25,720 nt of DNA from Armatimonadota bacterium. Lineage in GTDB: Bacteria > Armatimonadota > Fimbriimonadia > Fimbriimonadales > Fimbriimonadaceae. Shown here piece by piece: positions 1 through 7,214 of this stretch (positions are counted from its first letter, which is position 1; each line of letters opens with the position of its first letter). The stretch spans positions 1 through 25,720 of the forward strand of contig JAEVZK010000073.1 of NCBI GenBank assembly GCA_023392285.1. Reading direction: 5' to 3'. The notes below the pieces were generated by a model, which did not search any database, was not told the origin of the DNA, and worked only from the letters and a program-made list of their open reading frames with translations. The translations under genes and the position numbers were made by a program.

Positions 1-269
1 GCGGCCGCATGGACCTTTGGAAGAATGGCTTCCAGACCTCGTTCACTTATACAACTCGAATACCCGAGATGGGTCTCGAAGATAGCGCCTCTCCGGGCAT
101 CGGTATCGGCAATGTGCAGAATAACCAGGGTCCGCATAATCAGCCGCTAAACGGTTTACTGGCGGATGTGAAGTTTTATAACGGTGTTCTCACCCCTCTA
201 GAGATCGGCTATGAACCAGGGACTTGGAACGAGACGCCGCTCGCCCGCTCGTCAGCACAAATTAAATAG
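1..269 (+). CDS. C-terminal fragment of a LamG/concanavalin A-like domain protein
   Basis: The reading frame is open from the left edge of the window to a TAG at 267-269, so the gene begins outside the window. The visible ~88 residues include a strand-like segment around DLWKNG and, near the end, NGLLADVKFYNGVLTPLEI. That closing pattern is typical of LamG/jelly-roll (concanavalin A-like) domains, where a final strand is followed by a short 'L+..EI' helix. Such domains usually sit in large secreted or surface proteins that bind carbohydrate. Only the last strands are seen, so neither the full architecture nor an enzyme activity can be inferred. The 154 bp between it and trxB shows no clear hairpin terminator. 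Confidence 0.6.
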   Translation, partial: GRMDLWKNGFQTSFTYTTRIPEMGLEDSASPGIGIGNVQNNQGPHNQPLNGLLADVKFYNGVLTPLEIGYEPGTWNETPLARSSAQIK

Positions 270-423
270 AACCCGTAAATGCACTCGGCAAGGTCCCTCT
301 CGTGCAATCTCCTTGAGACGAACACCCGCGTAATCGAATCATTCCTTTCTACCTACCCCCTACCCACCGCGTGTCAGACCATCTCGTAGAAAGGGAAAGG
401 TAATCTCTCGCCTTCACACTACT

Positions 424-1368
424 ATGTCCGAAGTCAACAACGTCATTATCATCGGGTCTGGTCCTTCTGGCTATACCGCCGCGCTCTACAATGCCCGGGC
501 GAACCTTGCGCCTCTAATGTTCGCTGGTTTGCAGCCAGGAGGCCAGCTCATGATCACCACCGACGTGGAAAATTATCCCGGTTTTCCGGATGGGATTCTT
601 GGTCCGGACATGATGGATCTCTTCCGCAAGCAGGTCGAGCGGTTCGGAACGAAGATCGTCGATGATGTCGTAACGAAGGTCGACCTAAGCGTTCGCCCTT
701 TTAAAGTGTGGGCGAGTGACCAAGAATATCAGGCTCACTCGATCATCATTTCGACCGGAGCGAGCGCAAAGTGGCTCGGCCTTCCAAGCGAAATCACTTT
801 TGGGGGATTTGGCGTGAGTGCCTGCGCAACTTGCGATGGTTTCTTCTTCCGGGGCAAGGAAGTCCTCGTGGTTGGCGGCGGTGACACCGCGATGGAGGAA
901 GCTCATTACCTGACCAAGCACGCTAGCCACGTCTACTTGGTGCATCGTCGGGACAGCTTCCGCGCCAGCAAGATCATGCAAGATCGCGTGATCAACAATC
1001 CGAAGGTGACCATCCTTTACAACACCATCGTGGAAGAGATTATGGGCGAGACCGAACCTATCAAGAAAGTCACGGGAGCTTGCCTCATGAATGTCGTCAC
1101 CAACGAAAAGAAGGAGATGCCGATCGATGGGGTGTTCATCGCCATTGGCCATCAGCCAAACAGCGAGTTGTTTAAGAACGTCTTGGAGATGGACGACGTC
1201 GGATATATCAAGGTGATACCCGGTACGACGAAGACCAATATTCCTGGCGTGTTTGCCGCTGGAGACGTCGCGGACCCGGTCTACCGACAAGCCGTCACGG
1301 CTGCGGGGACTGGCTGTATGGCGGCGATCGACGCCGAACGATATCTTGAAACCGAAGTTCACCCTTGA
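424..1368 (+). CDS. trxB: Thioredoxin reductase (NADPH)
   Basis: Cytoplasmic FAD enzyme that passes electrons from NADPH to thioredoxin. At 314 residues it has the usual length. The FAD-binding GSGPSGYTAA lies near residues 11-20. The redox-active CATC is at Cys134/Cys137, followed by the NADPH-binding VVGGGDTAMEEA and the HRR segment that favours NADPH. The C-terminal FAD motif GVFAAGDVADPVYRQA lies near residue 280. The ATG at 424 starts the conserved N-terminus. No strong Shine-Dalgarno is adjacent. A TAATCT at 401-406 could be a -10 giving a very short leader. The stop TGA lies inside the start region of the next gene (TTG at 1365, ATG at 1371), implying translational coupling. Confidence 0.96.
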   Translation: MSEVNNVIIIGSGPSGYTAALYNARANLAPLMFAGLQPGGQLMITTDVENYPGFPDGILGPDMMDLFRKQVERFGTKIVDDVVTKVDLSVRPFKVWASDQEYQAHSIIISTGASAKWLGLPSEITFGGFGVSACATCDGFFFRGKEVLVVGGGDTAMEEAHYLTKHASHVYLVHRRDSFRASKIMQDRVINNPKVTILYNTIVEEIMGETEPIKKVTGACLMNVVTNEKKEMPIDGVFIAIGHQPNSELFKNVLEMDDVGYIKVIPGTTKTNIPGVFAAGDVADPVYRQAVTAAGTGCMAAIDAERYLETEVHP

Positions 1369-1370
1369 CG

Positions 1371-2438
1371 ATGATGCTCGCCGCAGTCGCTTCCATTCTT
1401 ATTGGCCAAGGCTCCATGTTTCGACAAATGGACCTTGGCCCTAATATCACGCTGCAGATACGCGAAAGCCGCCTTGAGCCTGCGAAGTTATCTCCGAAGG
1501 AGTTCGACGGCACCAAGTGGGAGTTCGACTGGCTAAGCGCCGGTTTTGGCAAGATGGACGAGCAGGGAGTCAAGGCGATCAAGGTCCGCGTTTACTCCCA
1601 ACAAAAAGACAACCGAGGCGAACTCGTGGCGCGGATGATGATGAGGATGTGGGATCGCCTCTACCATCAATATCGCATCGATCATCCGATGCAGTACATG
1701 GGCGGCATCGTCGACACGTTCCTTTGCTTTGGAGGCGAGCCTGGAGGCTACCAAGAGATTGGAAGCGAGGCGATTGCTGCCAACCCCGGCCTGACAAAGG
1801 TAAACACGATCTACATATTCCAACTGAGCTCCTTCAAGGATCCCGTAGAAATGGCTCGTGAGGTAGCGCACGAGTACGGCCACGCCGTGTTGCCAGCGGT
1901 TGGCGGGTTCAAGGCGCCGGAAGATTGGGGCAACGGCTATCTAGGCGAAAAGCTGTTCCTCCGTTGGATAAGAGACGATATGGCCGCTGGCCGCCTGACT
2001 CCTGACGACGCTATGGGAGCAAGCGCAGACCAGCTGGATAAGTGGGTCAAGAAAAACTTGGACCCGCTCGTGAAGAAGGCAGCGACGGAATATCCAGACC
2101 CTTCCAAAATGATGGAAGGAGCAACCGGGATGGACAATTGGATAGGCCTTGCTTCTTACATCGATCAACTTTGCCCTCCACAGGTCCTTGCCACGTCTCT
2201 TCGGTTAACAACGATGCGACCGCCAAAGGATTATCCGGATCAAGTCGTGGAAGCAGCGAGCTCTCTTCCCCAGCTAACCCTTTCCGTTCCAAAAAGCTTG
2301 GAGTCTGCAAAGACCCTTTGGATTCCGCTTGGTAAAGGCAATTTATCCGGCGGAAACGTTCTTAAGCGAAAAGGTGGGTGGGCGCAGGTCGCTCCGCTTC
2401 GCTCGATCATGGTGATTACGAACCGTCACGACGGCTAA
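1371..2438 (+). CDS. Putative secreted zincin-type metallopeptidase
   Basis: I do not recognise a named family. The start is ATG 1371 or 1374. An upstream TTG at 1365 overlaps the trxB stop. The N-terminus (MLAAVASILIGQGS) is hydrophobic and could be a short signal peptide or anchor. The key motif is AREVAHEYGHAVLP, an HExxH zinc site (His169, Glu170, His173 when counted from 1365). It is followed 21 residues later by a Glu in GYLGEKLF (Glu195) that could be the third ligand, as in gluzincins. The rest has no motif I know. Coupling to trxB suggests shared expression, not necessarily shared function. It may be a non-peptidase zinc protein, since only the HExxH context supports the call. Confidence 0.6.
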   Translation: MMLAAVASILIGQGSMFRQMDLGPNITLQIRESRLEPAKLSPKEFDGTKWEFDWLSAGFGKMDEQGVKAIKVRVYSQQKDNRGELVARMMMRMWDRLYHQYRIDHPMQYMGGIVDTFLCFGGEPGGYQEIGSEAIAANPGLTKVNTIYIFQLSSFKDPVEMAREVAHEYGHAVLPAVGGFKAPEDWGNGYLGEKLFLRWIRDDMAAGRLTPDDAMGASADQLDKWVKKNLDPLVKKAATEYPDPSKMMEGATGMDNWIGLASYIDQLCPPQVLATSLRLTTMRPPKDYPDQVVEAASSLPQLTLSVPKSLESAKTLWIPLGKGNLSGGNVLKRKGGWAQVAPLRSIMVITNRHDG

Positions 2439-2440
2439 GT

Positions 2441-2446
2441 TATACT
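2441..2446 (+). promoter_or_regulatory. -10-like TATACT just upstream of the membrane protein gene
   Basis: TATACT lies 8 bases before the GTG at 2455 and only two bases after the previous stop codon. Transcription would begin about at the start codon, so the mRNA would be nearly leaderless. No convincing -35 is visible and no Shine-Dalgarno is present. The same arrangement recurs at many starts in this window. Confidence 0.45.
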
Positions 2447-2454
2447 TTGCCGTC

Positions 2455-3810
2455 GTGAAGAAGTGGCGATTACCGGTTGCAGTGGCTCTTCTTTCCGCAA
2501 TTGCGCTTATCTGCTTCCGGTCCAGCGGGGCCGAGCTTTTGCAAGATTCCGATACCGTGGCCATTCTTGACGGCATTTCTGCGCGTCACGCCCCACTCTC
2601 CTGGTTCTCGTCCGATTGGCCATTGGCAAATCACTTCTACCGCCCGATCCCAACTCTACTATTCGAATTTGACCACGCGTTTTACGGTGGCAATGCCAAT
2701 GGTTTCGCTTGGACGAATGTGCTTCTCTGCGCCTTCTGCGTCCTCTCCCTTGCCTGGCTGGCGCGAGAGCTGACCGATTCGCCGGGGTTCACTTGCGCTT
2801 GCACGATTCTCTTCACCCTGTGGAGCCTCGATCTAGGCGGATACGTTTCAACCCCGTTCGCGTGGCTCGCCGCGATGTCTCCCCTGATCGGATTTTGGCG
2901 GCACGGGCTCAACATTCGGCGGTGGATAGCCGCACCGTTCGTGCTCTATTTTCTCGCCACCCAGATCGCGGGTATGTTCGATCTTTATGGGAGAACCATT
3001 GGGTGGTTGCCCGGTCGGACCGCTACAACCATGACCCTGTTCTGCCTGACCGCAATGGCTAGCTACGCTCGGTGGGAGCGGCTGGGCGCAGCTAGAGTGC
3101 CGGTTCCGCTCACCTCCACGGATAAGCCGCTTGCCTCGCGAACCAGCTCCGCAGCCGCCCCGTCCGCAAGTTGGCTACTGATCCTGGTCACCGCCACGTC
3201 CGCGCTGCTAGCTTTTGCGAGTTACGAGCAAGCAGTCATGCTGCCGGCGTGCCTCCTCGCCATCTCCGTGTACTTTCGGCTGAAGAACGTCCGCGTCAGA
3301 TGGAGCATTCCCATCGGGAGCTGGCTTCTAGTTCCGCTCTACTTGATCCTTCGGAAATTGTGCTTGCCCTCGGATGTATCTCGCTATCAAAATCAGCAGC
3401 TCCGCTTCGGACCGGGAGTTCTCAGCGATATCCTCAAGTATCTTTTGCCGGGATACTCCGAAGGGAAAATGGCTGTTTCCTCCATTTTCTTCGACCCATT
3501 GAATCTCTTGAATACGAATGTGCTTGTCGGTTTAGCGACAGCTGCAGGAGCTTTGACGAGCCTATATCAGGCTCGACGTCATTGGCTCATCGTTCTAACC
3601 GGGCTCGCACTTTCCCTGCTGGCGTTCTTACCGATGGCGTGGCTAAAGTTCTTTGGACATTATCACTACTGGCCCATGGCGCTTCGGACGATTTTTGTGG
3701 TTGCGTTAGGGCACGTAGCGTGGGACGTCGTGTCTAGCGCTGCGTGCCGCCCAGTGCAGCAAGCGCCTGCACGACCTTCTCCCGCCCCTGGTTCGCTTCC
3801 TCGTCGGTGA
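2455..3810 (+). CDS. Polytopic membrane protein, GT-C glycosyltransferase-like
   Basis: 451 residues with about nine to ten hydrophobic segments spread from the N-terminus to residue ~420. Residues ~50-90 carry NHFYRPIPTLLFEFDHAFYG...NGFAWTNVLL. This resembles the first periplasmic loop of bacterial GT-C/PMT-like proteins, where 'W/FYRP...LDYALWG.NPFGFHLTN' is common. A lipid-linked sugar transferase role is therefore possible, but no catalytic residue is certain. The start is GTG, 8 bases after a TATACT. The last ~25 residues are Pro/Ala/Arg-rich and are encoded antisense to the 3' end of pheT (77-base overlap), so the tail looks like a read-through extension rather than a conserved part. 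Confidence 0.6.
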   Translation: MKKWRLPVAVALLSAIALICFRSSGAELLQDSDTVAILDGISARHAPLSWFSSDWPLANHFYRPIPTLLFEFDHAFYGGNANGFAWTNVLLCAFCVLSLAWLARELTDSPGFTCACTILFTLWSLDLGGYVSTPFAWLAAMSPLIGFWRHGLNIRRWIAAPFVLYFLATQIAGMFDLYGRTIGWLPGRTATTMTLFCLTAMASYARWERLGAARVPVPLTSTDKPLASRTSSAAAPSASWLLILVTATSALLAFASYEQAVMLPACLLAISVYFRLKNVRVRWSIPIGSWLLVPLYLILRKLCLPSDVSRYQNQQLRFGPGVLSDILKYLLPGYSEGKMAVSSIFFDPLNLLNTNVLVGLATAAGALTSLYQARRHWLIVLTGLALSLLAFLPMAWLKFFGHYHYWPMALRTIFVVALGHVAWDVVSSAACRPVQQAPARPSPAPGSLPRR

Positions 3811-5785
3811 AATTCTCTCCGACCTTGCGTAGCTGCAGAGCGATCGCCAGCGAATGCATCCCATCGGGAATGCCCTTGCCCTCATAAACATCAAACAGCC
3901 ACTTCTTCTCCAGCAGGTCTCCGAGCGCATCCGAAATTGCGGCTTCTATCCGCTCAAACGTGACGCCTTTATCGATCAGAATCGAAATGTCGCGGCGAAC
4001 CGAGGGATTACGGCTGATTTGCTTCAACTTTGGCGATGGCTCGCTCAAGCCGAACATCGGTTCGAGCAGGAGTTCTCCGACGAAGGTGTTCCGGTCCAAT
4101 CCAAGTTCATCCGCGATATCTGGATGAAGTTGTCCTATTTTGCCGATGAGACTTCCGGCGGAGGCAATGCGTGCTTGACGCGTTGGATGAAGTCTCGGAT
4201 CAAAGGCAGCGCTCGGGTCGTGGAATTCTGCATGAACTCCAGCTACATGAAAGATCTGTGTGAGTGCCCCCTTCAGGGTGAAAAAGGTGTCGCCGGTGAC
4301 TTCTTTGTGTTGCCAATCCGGAGTCTGCCATGCTCCCGACGACAATAAACCCAGATGGCGGAACTCTAAATATCCGCTTGGACCCTTGCCGAAAACACGC
4401 CCCATCTCGAAAAGATGGAGGTTTTGCGCCCCGTTGCGTTTCGCTGCATCGCCCAAACTTGGCAGAAGCGAATTTCTAAGGTAAGCCATGTCTGGTGAGG
4501 AAGGCACTCTCGGGCCGACAAGATCGAAATCGGGGTCGTCCAGGGGCCCTTTGTCTCGCAAGGAGTGACTGATCATCTGCTGGAAGCCCAACCGGAGGCA
4601 AGTTTCCCTTAATCGATCCAACCAAGCTTCGAATCCGAACGAACCGCCGACGGTCGTGCTCCCCTCAGGCAGCGCCTCGGGAATCTTGTCGTAGCCGTGG
4701 ACGCGTCCCAGTTCTTCGACCAAATCTTCTTCCCGCACAACATCAGGTCTCCATGCGGGAGGCGTAACGGAAAGAGGCGCAGAGCGCGTCACGTGGAAAC
4801 CAAGTCGCTCCAGATAGCCAATCGCCTGCTCTTCTCCGATCGACATGCCGAGCAGCCGTTGCGCTCTCGCAACATCGAGTTCGATCGCAGAAATCTTCTC
4901 ACGCCGAGGATAAACATCAGTAACACCTGGCACACGGCTTTGTCCACCATCTACCTGCGCCAGAAGCTGGGCGAACCGCGCAAGAGCCGCGACGACACCT
5001 TCAGGATCGACGCTCCGCTCAAAGCGGTAAGAGGCTTCTGTGGAAAGTCCCAACTGCTTTCGAGTTCGTCGCACCGAAATGTTTGAGAAGTGAGCCGATT
5101 CGAGCAAGACGTTTGTGGTCGAAGATGTCACCTCGCTCGATTCTCCGCCCATCACCCCAGCCGCGGCCACGGGATGATGCAAGTCGCAAATCATCATCTG
5201 ATCGGATCGCAGTTGATGCTCATCACCATTTAAGGTCTTCAGGGTTTCGCCCTCACGTGCAGTACGGACGACGATTGCCGGACCCTCCAACTTATCTCTG
5301 TCAAAAGCGTGCAGAGGCTGGCCCAGTTCCAGCATCACATAGTTTGTTAAGTCTACAAAGAGTGAAATGGCGCGTTGCCCGCTTTGCCGAAGACGCTTTT
5401 GAATCCAGTCTGGCGAGGAGCCATTCGGTACGGACTCAAAAAGAAAACATGCATAGCGAGTGCAATCTTCCGTGTCAATGCTTACGGGCACTCGCTTCGC
5501 ATCTTCGATCGGCGGAATTCGATCTGAGTCGAAGCGTCGCAGCGCGTTCTGATAAAGTTCGGTCGGACGAGATGCTACGTCTTTAGCCAGAACCTCTCGT
5601 GCCAGCCCGAAGACACTGAGACCGTCTCCTCGATTCGATACGACTTTAATGTCGAGGACGGCGTCACCTTCGACTTGCTCGATCCCCTCCAATTCGAACC
5701 CTGCCATCGTCAGCAAGTCGCCAATCTGCTCGGCGTCGAGCGAAGTATCGACAAAGTCGCGCAGCATCAAATAGGGGAATTTCAT
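3734..5785 (-). CDS. pheT: Phenylalanyl-tRNA synthetase beta subunit, short form without OB domain
   Basis: Beta chain of the (alpha-beta)2 enzyme that charges tRNA-Phe. The N-terminal MKFPYLMLRDFVDTSL and LTMAGFELEGIE match the family start, so I place the start at 5785. The frame stays open to 5950, but that extension is only repeat sequence. From about residue 40 the chain goes straight to VLDIKVVSNRGDGLSVFGLAREV, omitting the ~110-residue EMAP-like OB tRNA-binding domain that most bacterial PheT carry. The length is 683 residues against ~800. The B3/B4 editing region (GQPLHAFDRDKL), the B5 domain and a C-terminal FDX-ACB domain (RNPSVRRDISILI) are all present. pheS, its usual upstream neighbour, is absent from the window. 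Confidence 0.93.
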   Translation of the reverse strand: MKFPYLMLRDFVDTSLDAEQIGDLLTMAGFELEGIEQVEGDAVLDIKVVSNRGDGLSVFGLAREVLAKDVASRPTELYQNALRRFDSDRIPPIEDAKRVPVSIDTEDCTRYACFLFESVPNGSSPDWIQKRLRQSGQRAISLFVDLTNYVMLELGQPLHAFDRDKLEGPAIVVRTAREGETLKTLNGDEHQLRSDQMMICDLHHPVAAAGVMGGESSEVTSSTTNVLLESAHFSNISVRRTRKQLGLSTEASYRFERSVDPEGVVAALARFAQLLAQVDGGQSRVPGVTDVYPRREKISAIELDVARAQRLLGMSIGEEQAIGYLERLGFHVTRSAPLSVTPPAWRPDVVREEDLVEELGRVHGYDKIPEALPEGSTTVGGSFGFEAWLDRLRETCLRLGFQQMISHSLRDKGPLDDPDFDLVGPRVPSSPDMAYLRNSLLPSLGDAAKRNGAQNLHLFEMGRVFGKGPSGYLEFRHLGLLSSGAWQTPDWQHKEVTGDTFFTLKGALTQIFHVAGVHAEFHDPSAAFDPRLHPTRQARIASAGSLIGKIGQLHPDIADELGLDRNTFVGELLLEPMFGLSEPSPKLKQISRNPSVRRDISILIDKGVTFERIEAAISDALGDLLEKKWLFDVYEGKGIPDGMHSLAIALQLRKVGENFTDEEANQGREKVVQALAALGGTQR

Positions 5786-5795
5786 CAGTTTAAGG

Positions 5796-5801
5796 AGTAT
5801 A
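5796..5801 (-). promoter_or_regulatory. -10-like TATACT upstream of pheT
   Basis: Read on the minus strand, TATACT ends 10 bases before the pheT ATG at 5785. No Shine-Dalgarno is present (the intervening bases are CCTTAAACTG). This fits a near-leaderless mRNA and supports the 5785 start over any upstream one. Confidence 0.4.
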
Positions 5802-5819
5802 TCGGAGGGCGGCCATTCT

Positions 5820-5940
5820 TTTGGACTGCGGTGATTCATCACCGCTTTTCCCCAGCGAGCTTGCTCGCGCGACAATTGACGCTTCGTTGGCACCGCAAGG
5901 TTCGGCAACGAGGCCAGCGCTCCAGCGTGCCTACTTAGCC
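5820..5940. repeat. 121-bp hairpin-rich tandem repeat, copy A
   Basis: First of two ~93% identical direct copies (the other is 5950-6070), separated by nine bases. It contains three inverted repeats. The first is 5828-5845 (7-bp stem, 4-base loop, followed by TTTT on the plus strand). The second is 5855-5868 (GCGAGC/GCTCGC). The third is TCGTTG/CAACGA at 5884-5911. Its right end repeats the last ten bases of the neighbouring small gene, including that gene's stop codon. This suggests the unit was duplicated together with the gene's 3' end. It could be a REP-like extragenic element or a pair of terminators acting on plus-strand transcripts. Confidence 0.8.
5828..5849 (+). terminator. Hairpin plus T-run in repeat copy A
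   Basis: GCGGTGA / TCACCGC with loop TTCA, immediately followed by TTTTCCCC. It has the form of a weak Rho-independent terminator for plus-strand transcription, which here would be antisense to the flanking minus-strand genes. The same structure stands at 5958-5979 in copy B. The T-run is short, so termination is uncertain. Confidence 0.35.
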
Positions 5941-5949
5941 GAAGTTTCA

Positions 5950-6070
5950 TTTGGACTGCGGTGATTCATTACCGCTTTTCCCAGCGAGCTTGCTCGCGCG
6001 ACAATAGACGCTTCGTTGGCATCGCAAGGTTCGGCAACGAGGTTAGCGCTCGAAGCGTGCCTACTTAGCC
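5950..6070. repeat. 121-bp hairpin-rich tandem repeat, copy B
   Basis: Second copy of the unit at 5820-5940. The three hairpins are kept. In the first (5958-5975) a C-to-T change turns a G-C pair into a G-U wobble in plus-strand RNA, so the fold survives. TTTT follows at 5976-5979. The copy has one single-base deletion, one single-base insertion and several substitutions relative to copy A. The last ten bases are the 3' end of the gene at 6061-6396 (minus strand). Confidence 0.8.
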
Positions 6071-6396
6071 GTGGTCTCCGCCGAGACGTCGGAAGGCTGG
6101 TGCGCGGACTGCGTGTTGATCACTCCCTGCTGCTCCCGTCGACGCCGACGCTTCAGGAGGGCTTCTCGGGCTTGATACAGCGCCTCGAGCGCCTCGGCAT
6201 TTTCCTTGCACGCAAGATCTCGGCCTTGAAAGTCGAGCAGACGGTCGACAGCTACATCGATGACATCTTCGACTCGGCAGCCATTGATGCCTACTTCGTT
6301 TGGATGGCCGTGCTGGAAGACTATTTGAATGAACGGCCTGACAACAAGCGCTTCACTCCCATCCAGACTTCGAAATTTCTCCATGTTTTCGCTCAT
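6061..6396 (-). CDS. Small protein of a phage-associated family (GVNG...RGVEGT type)
   Basis: 111 residues with a strong Shine-Dalgarno (AAGGGGG) just before ATG 6396. The core reads IVFQHGHPNEVGINGCRVED, then DVAVDRLLDFQ, ACKENAEALEALYQAREALL and finally RRREQQGVINT. I recognise the layout 'FQ.GP..EVGVNG..xED+L.I..DRL..FQ.GPFAC.ENA.AL...EAL..L..RT..R..RGVEGT', which I know from many small phage and prophage proteins. Function is not established for that family as far as I know. A relation to the Acb2/Tad1 helical-hairpin nucleotide sponges is possible but unproven. The usual RGVEGT tail has drifted to QQGVINT. No phage structural gene is nearby. It is followed by two copies of the 121-bp repeat and then pheT on the same strand. 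Confidence 0.6.
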   Translation of the reverse strand: MSENMEKFRSLDGSEALVVRPFIQIVFQHGHPNEVGINGCRVEDVIDVAVDRLLDFQGRDLACKENAEALEALYQAREALLKRRRRREQQGVINTQSAHQPSDVSAETTAK

Positions 6397-6503
6397 GGTT
6401 TCCCCCTTTTAACTTTTTCTACGTTGGAGACCATACTACACGCGCCTTTTCAATCGGGACTAGTAGACGTGCAGCAGGAGTTTTCCACCGGAACCCTGTT
6501 TCG

Positions 6504-6518
6504 GTTTGACTGTCAAAC
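6504..6518. promoter_or_regulatory. 15-bp palindrome, candidate operator
   Basis: GTTTGAC-T-GTCAAAC is a perfect inverted repeat with one central base. It sits four bases before the Shine-Dalgarno of the gene starting at 6534 and in the divergent region shared with the minus-strand gene at 6396. Position and symmetry suggest a dimeric repressor site. The same half-sites (TTTGAC...GTCAA, spaced nine bases) occur at 19101-19120 upstream of ffh and the small membrane protein gene. Confidence 0.4.
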
Positions 6519-6533
6519 GAACTTGAGGTTTCC

Positions 6534-7214
6534 ATGCCACTGCAAGAAAGACAGGAAGAATCGGCGGCTGAGCGGCTTTTTGTAATCGGAGGATCGGGAG
6601 TTGCGATCGCCGGAATGCTCGAAAGATCGACTTTGAAGAGCTTAGGGATGATGCTGGTCGGCGGAGTCCTGGTGATGAAGGGGCTCGCCGAACGGGCAAA
6701 CCTGCGCAATCGATATAGAGCGGGAAACATGAGCAAGACAGAGCAAGCACCGGTCCATAAAGGAATCAAACTGAAGGAGATGATTGTCATCGAAAAGTCG
6801 GCACATGAGGTGTACCTGCTGTGGCGAAATTTTGAGAACTTGCCAAAATTGATGGGGCACGTCAAGTCGGTGAGAGAAACAGGCGATGGGCAATCGCTTT
6901 GGTCGGTGGAAGCACCATTCGACAATCAGGTGAGTTGGGAGGCGCAAATGACCGAAGACGTCCCCGGCGAAAGAATCAGCTGGCGGTCCTTACCCGGCGC
7001 GATCGTTCAGAATGCTGGGATGGTGGAGTTCGAGTCGATTTCGCCAAATGAATCGAGGGTCACCCTTACGCTTGAATACAATCCGCCCTTGGGGAGCCTT
7101 GGCGTGAAATTCGCCCAACTGATGGGAGAAGATCCCGAGAAGCAGCTTCAAGAAGATCTCCACTCGTTTAAACTTCGGGCTGAGCGGGGCGAGCTCCCCT
7201 CTGCTGTAGGCTAA
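6534..7214 (+). CDS. DUF2892-SRPBCC (polyketide cyclase/dehydrase-like) membrane protein
   Basis: 226 residues. Residues ~12-60 (AERLFVIGGSGVAIAGML and LGMMLVGGVLVMKGL) form two hydrophobic segments resembling the DUF2892/YgaP-like inner membrane module. Residues ~75-215 are an SRPBCC/START-like domain: VIEKSAHEVYLLWRNFENLPKLMGHVKSV, W.V..P....VSWEAQ, and VTLTLEYNPPLG. This fusion is common in bacterial 'cyclase/dehydrase' proteins, which probably bind a hydrophobic ligand at the membrane, and no substrate is known. GAGG precedes the ATG by five bases. A palindrome at 6504-6518 may control it. The stop overlaps the MFS gene's stop by four bases (convergent). Confidence 0.82.
   Translation: MPLQERQEESAAERLFVIGGSGVAIAGMLERSTLKSLGMMLVGGVLVMKGLAERANLRNRYRAGNMSKTEQAPVHKGIKLKEMIVIEKSAHEVYLLWRNFENLPKLMGHVKSVRETGDGQSLWSVEAPFDNQVSWEAQMTEDVPGERISWRSLPGAIVQNAGMVEFESISPNESRVTLTLEYNPPLGSLGVKFAQLMGEDPEKQLQEDLHSFKLRAERGELPSAVG

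Noticed and set aside
1..8. NotI site GCGGCCGC exactly at the left edge
   Set aside because: It could be a cloning boundary, but the adjacent reading frame continues naturally through it (codons for Gly-Arg-Met-Asp) and an 8-mer can occur by chance. There is no vector sequence.
5786..5950. In-frame N-terminal extension of pheT by 55 codons
   Set aside because: It is encoded by the 121-bp repeat, does not resemble any PheT, and the family start MKFPY with an upstream -10-like box is at 5785.
5820..6070. Possible CRISPR array or integron attC sites
   Set aside because: Only two copies of 121 bp with a nine-base spacer, which does not fit repeat-spacer architecture. No cas or integrase gene and no attC core sites are seen.
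6061..6396. Prophage remnant around the phage-family small protein
   Set aside because: Flanking genes are pheT and an SRPBCC protein, with no integrase, capsid, att-like tRNA or composition shift. Only the single gene suggests phage origin.
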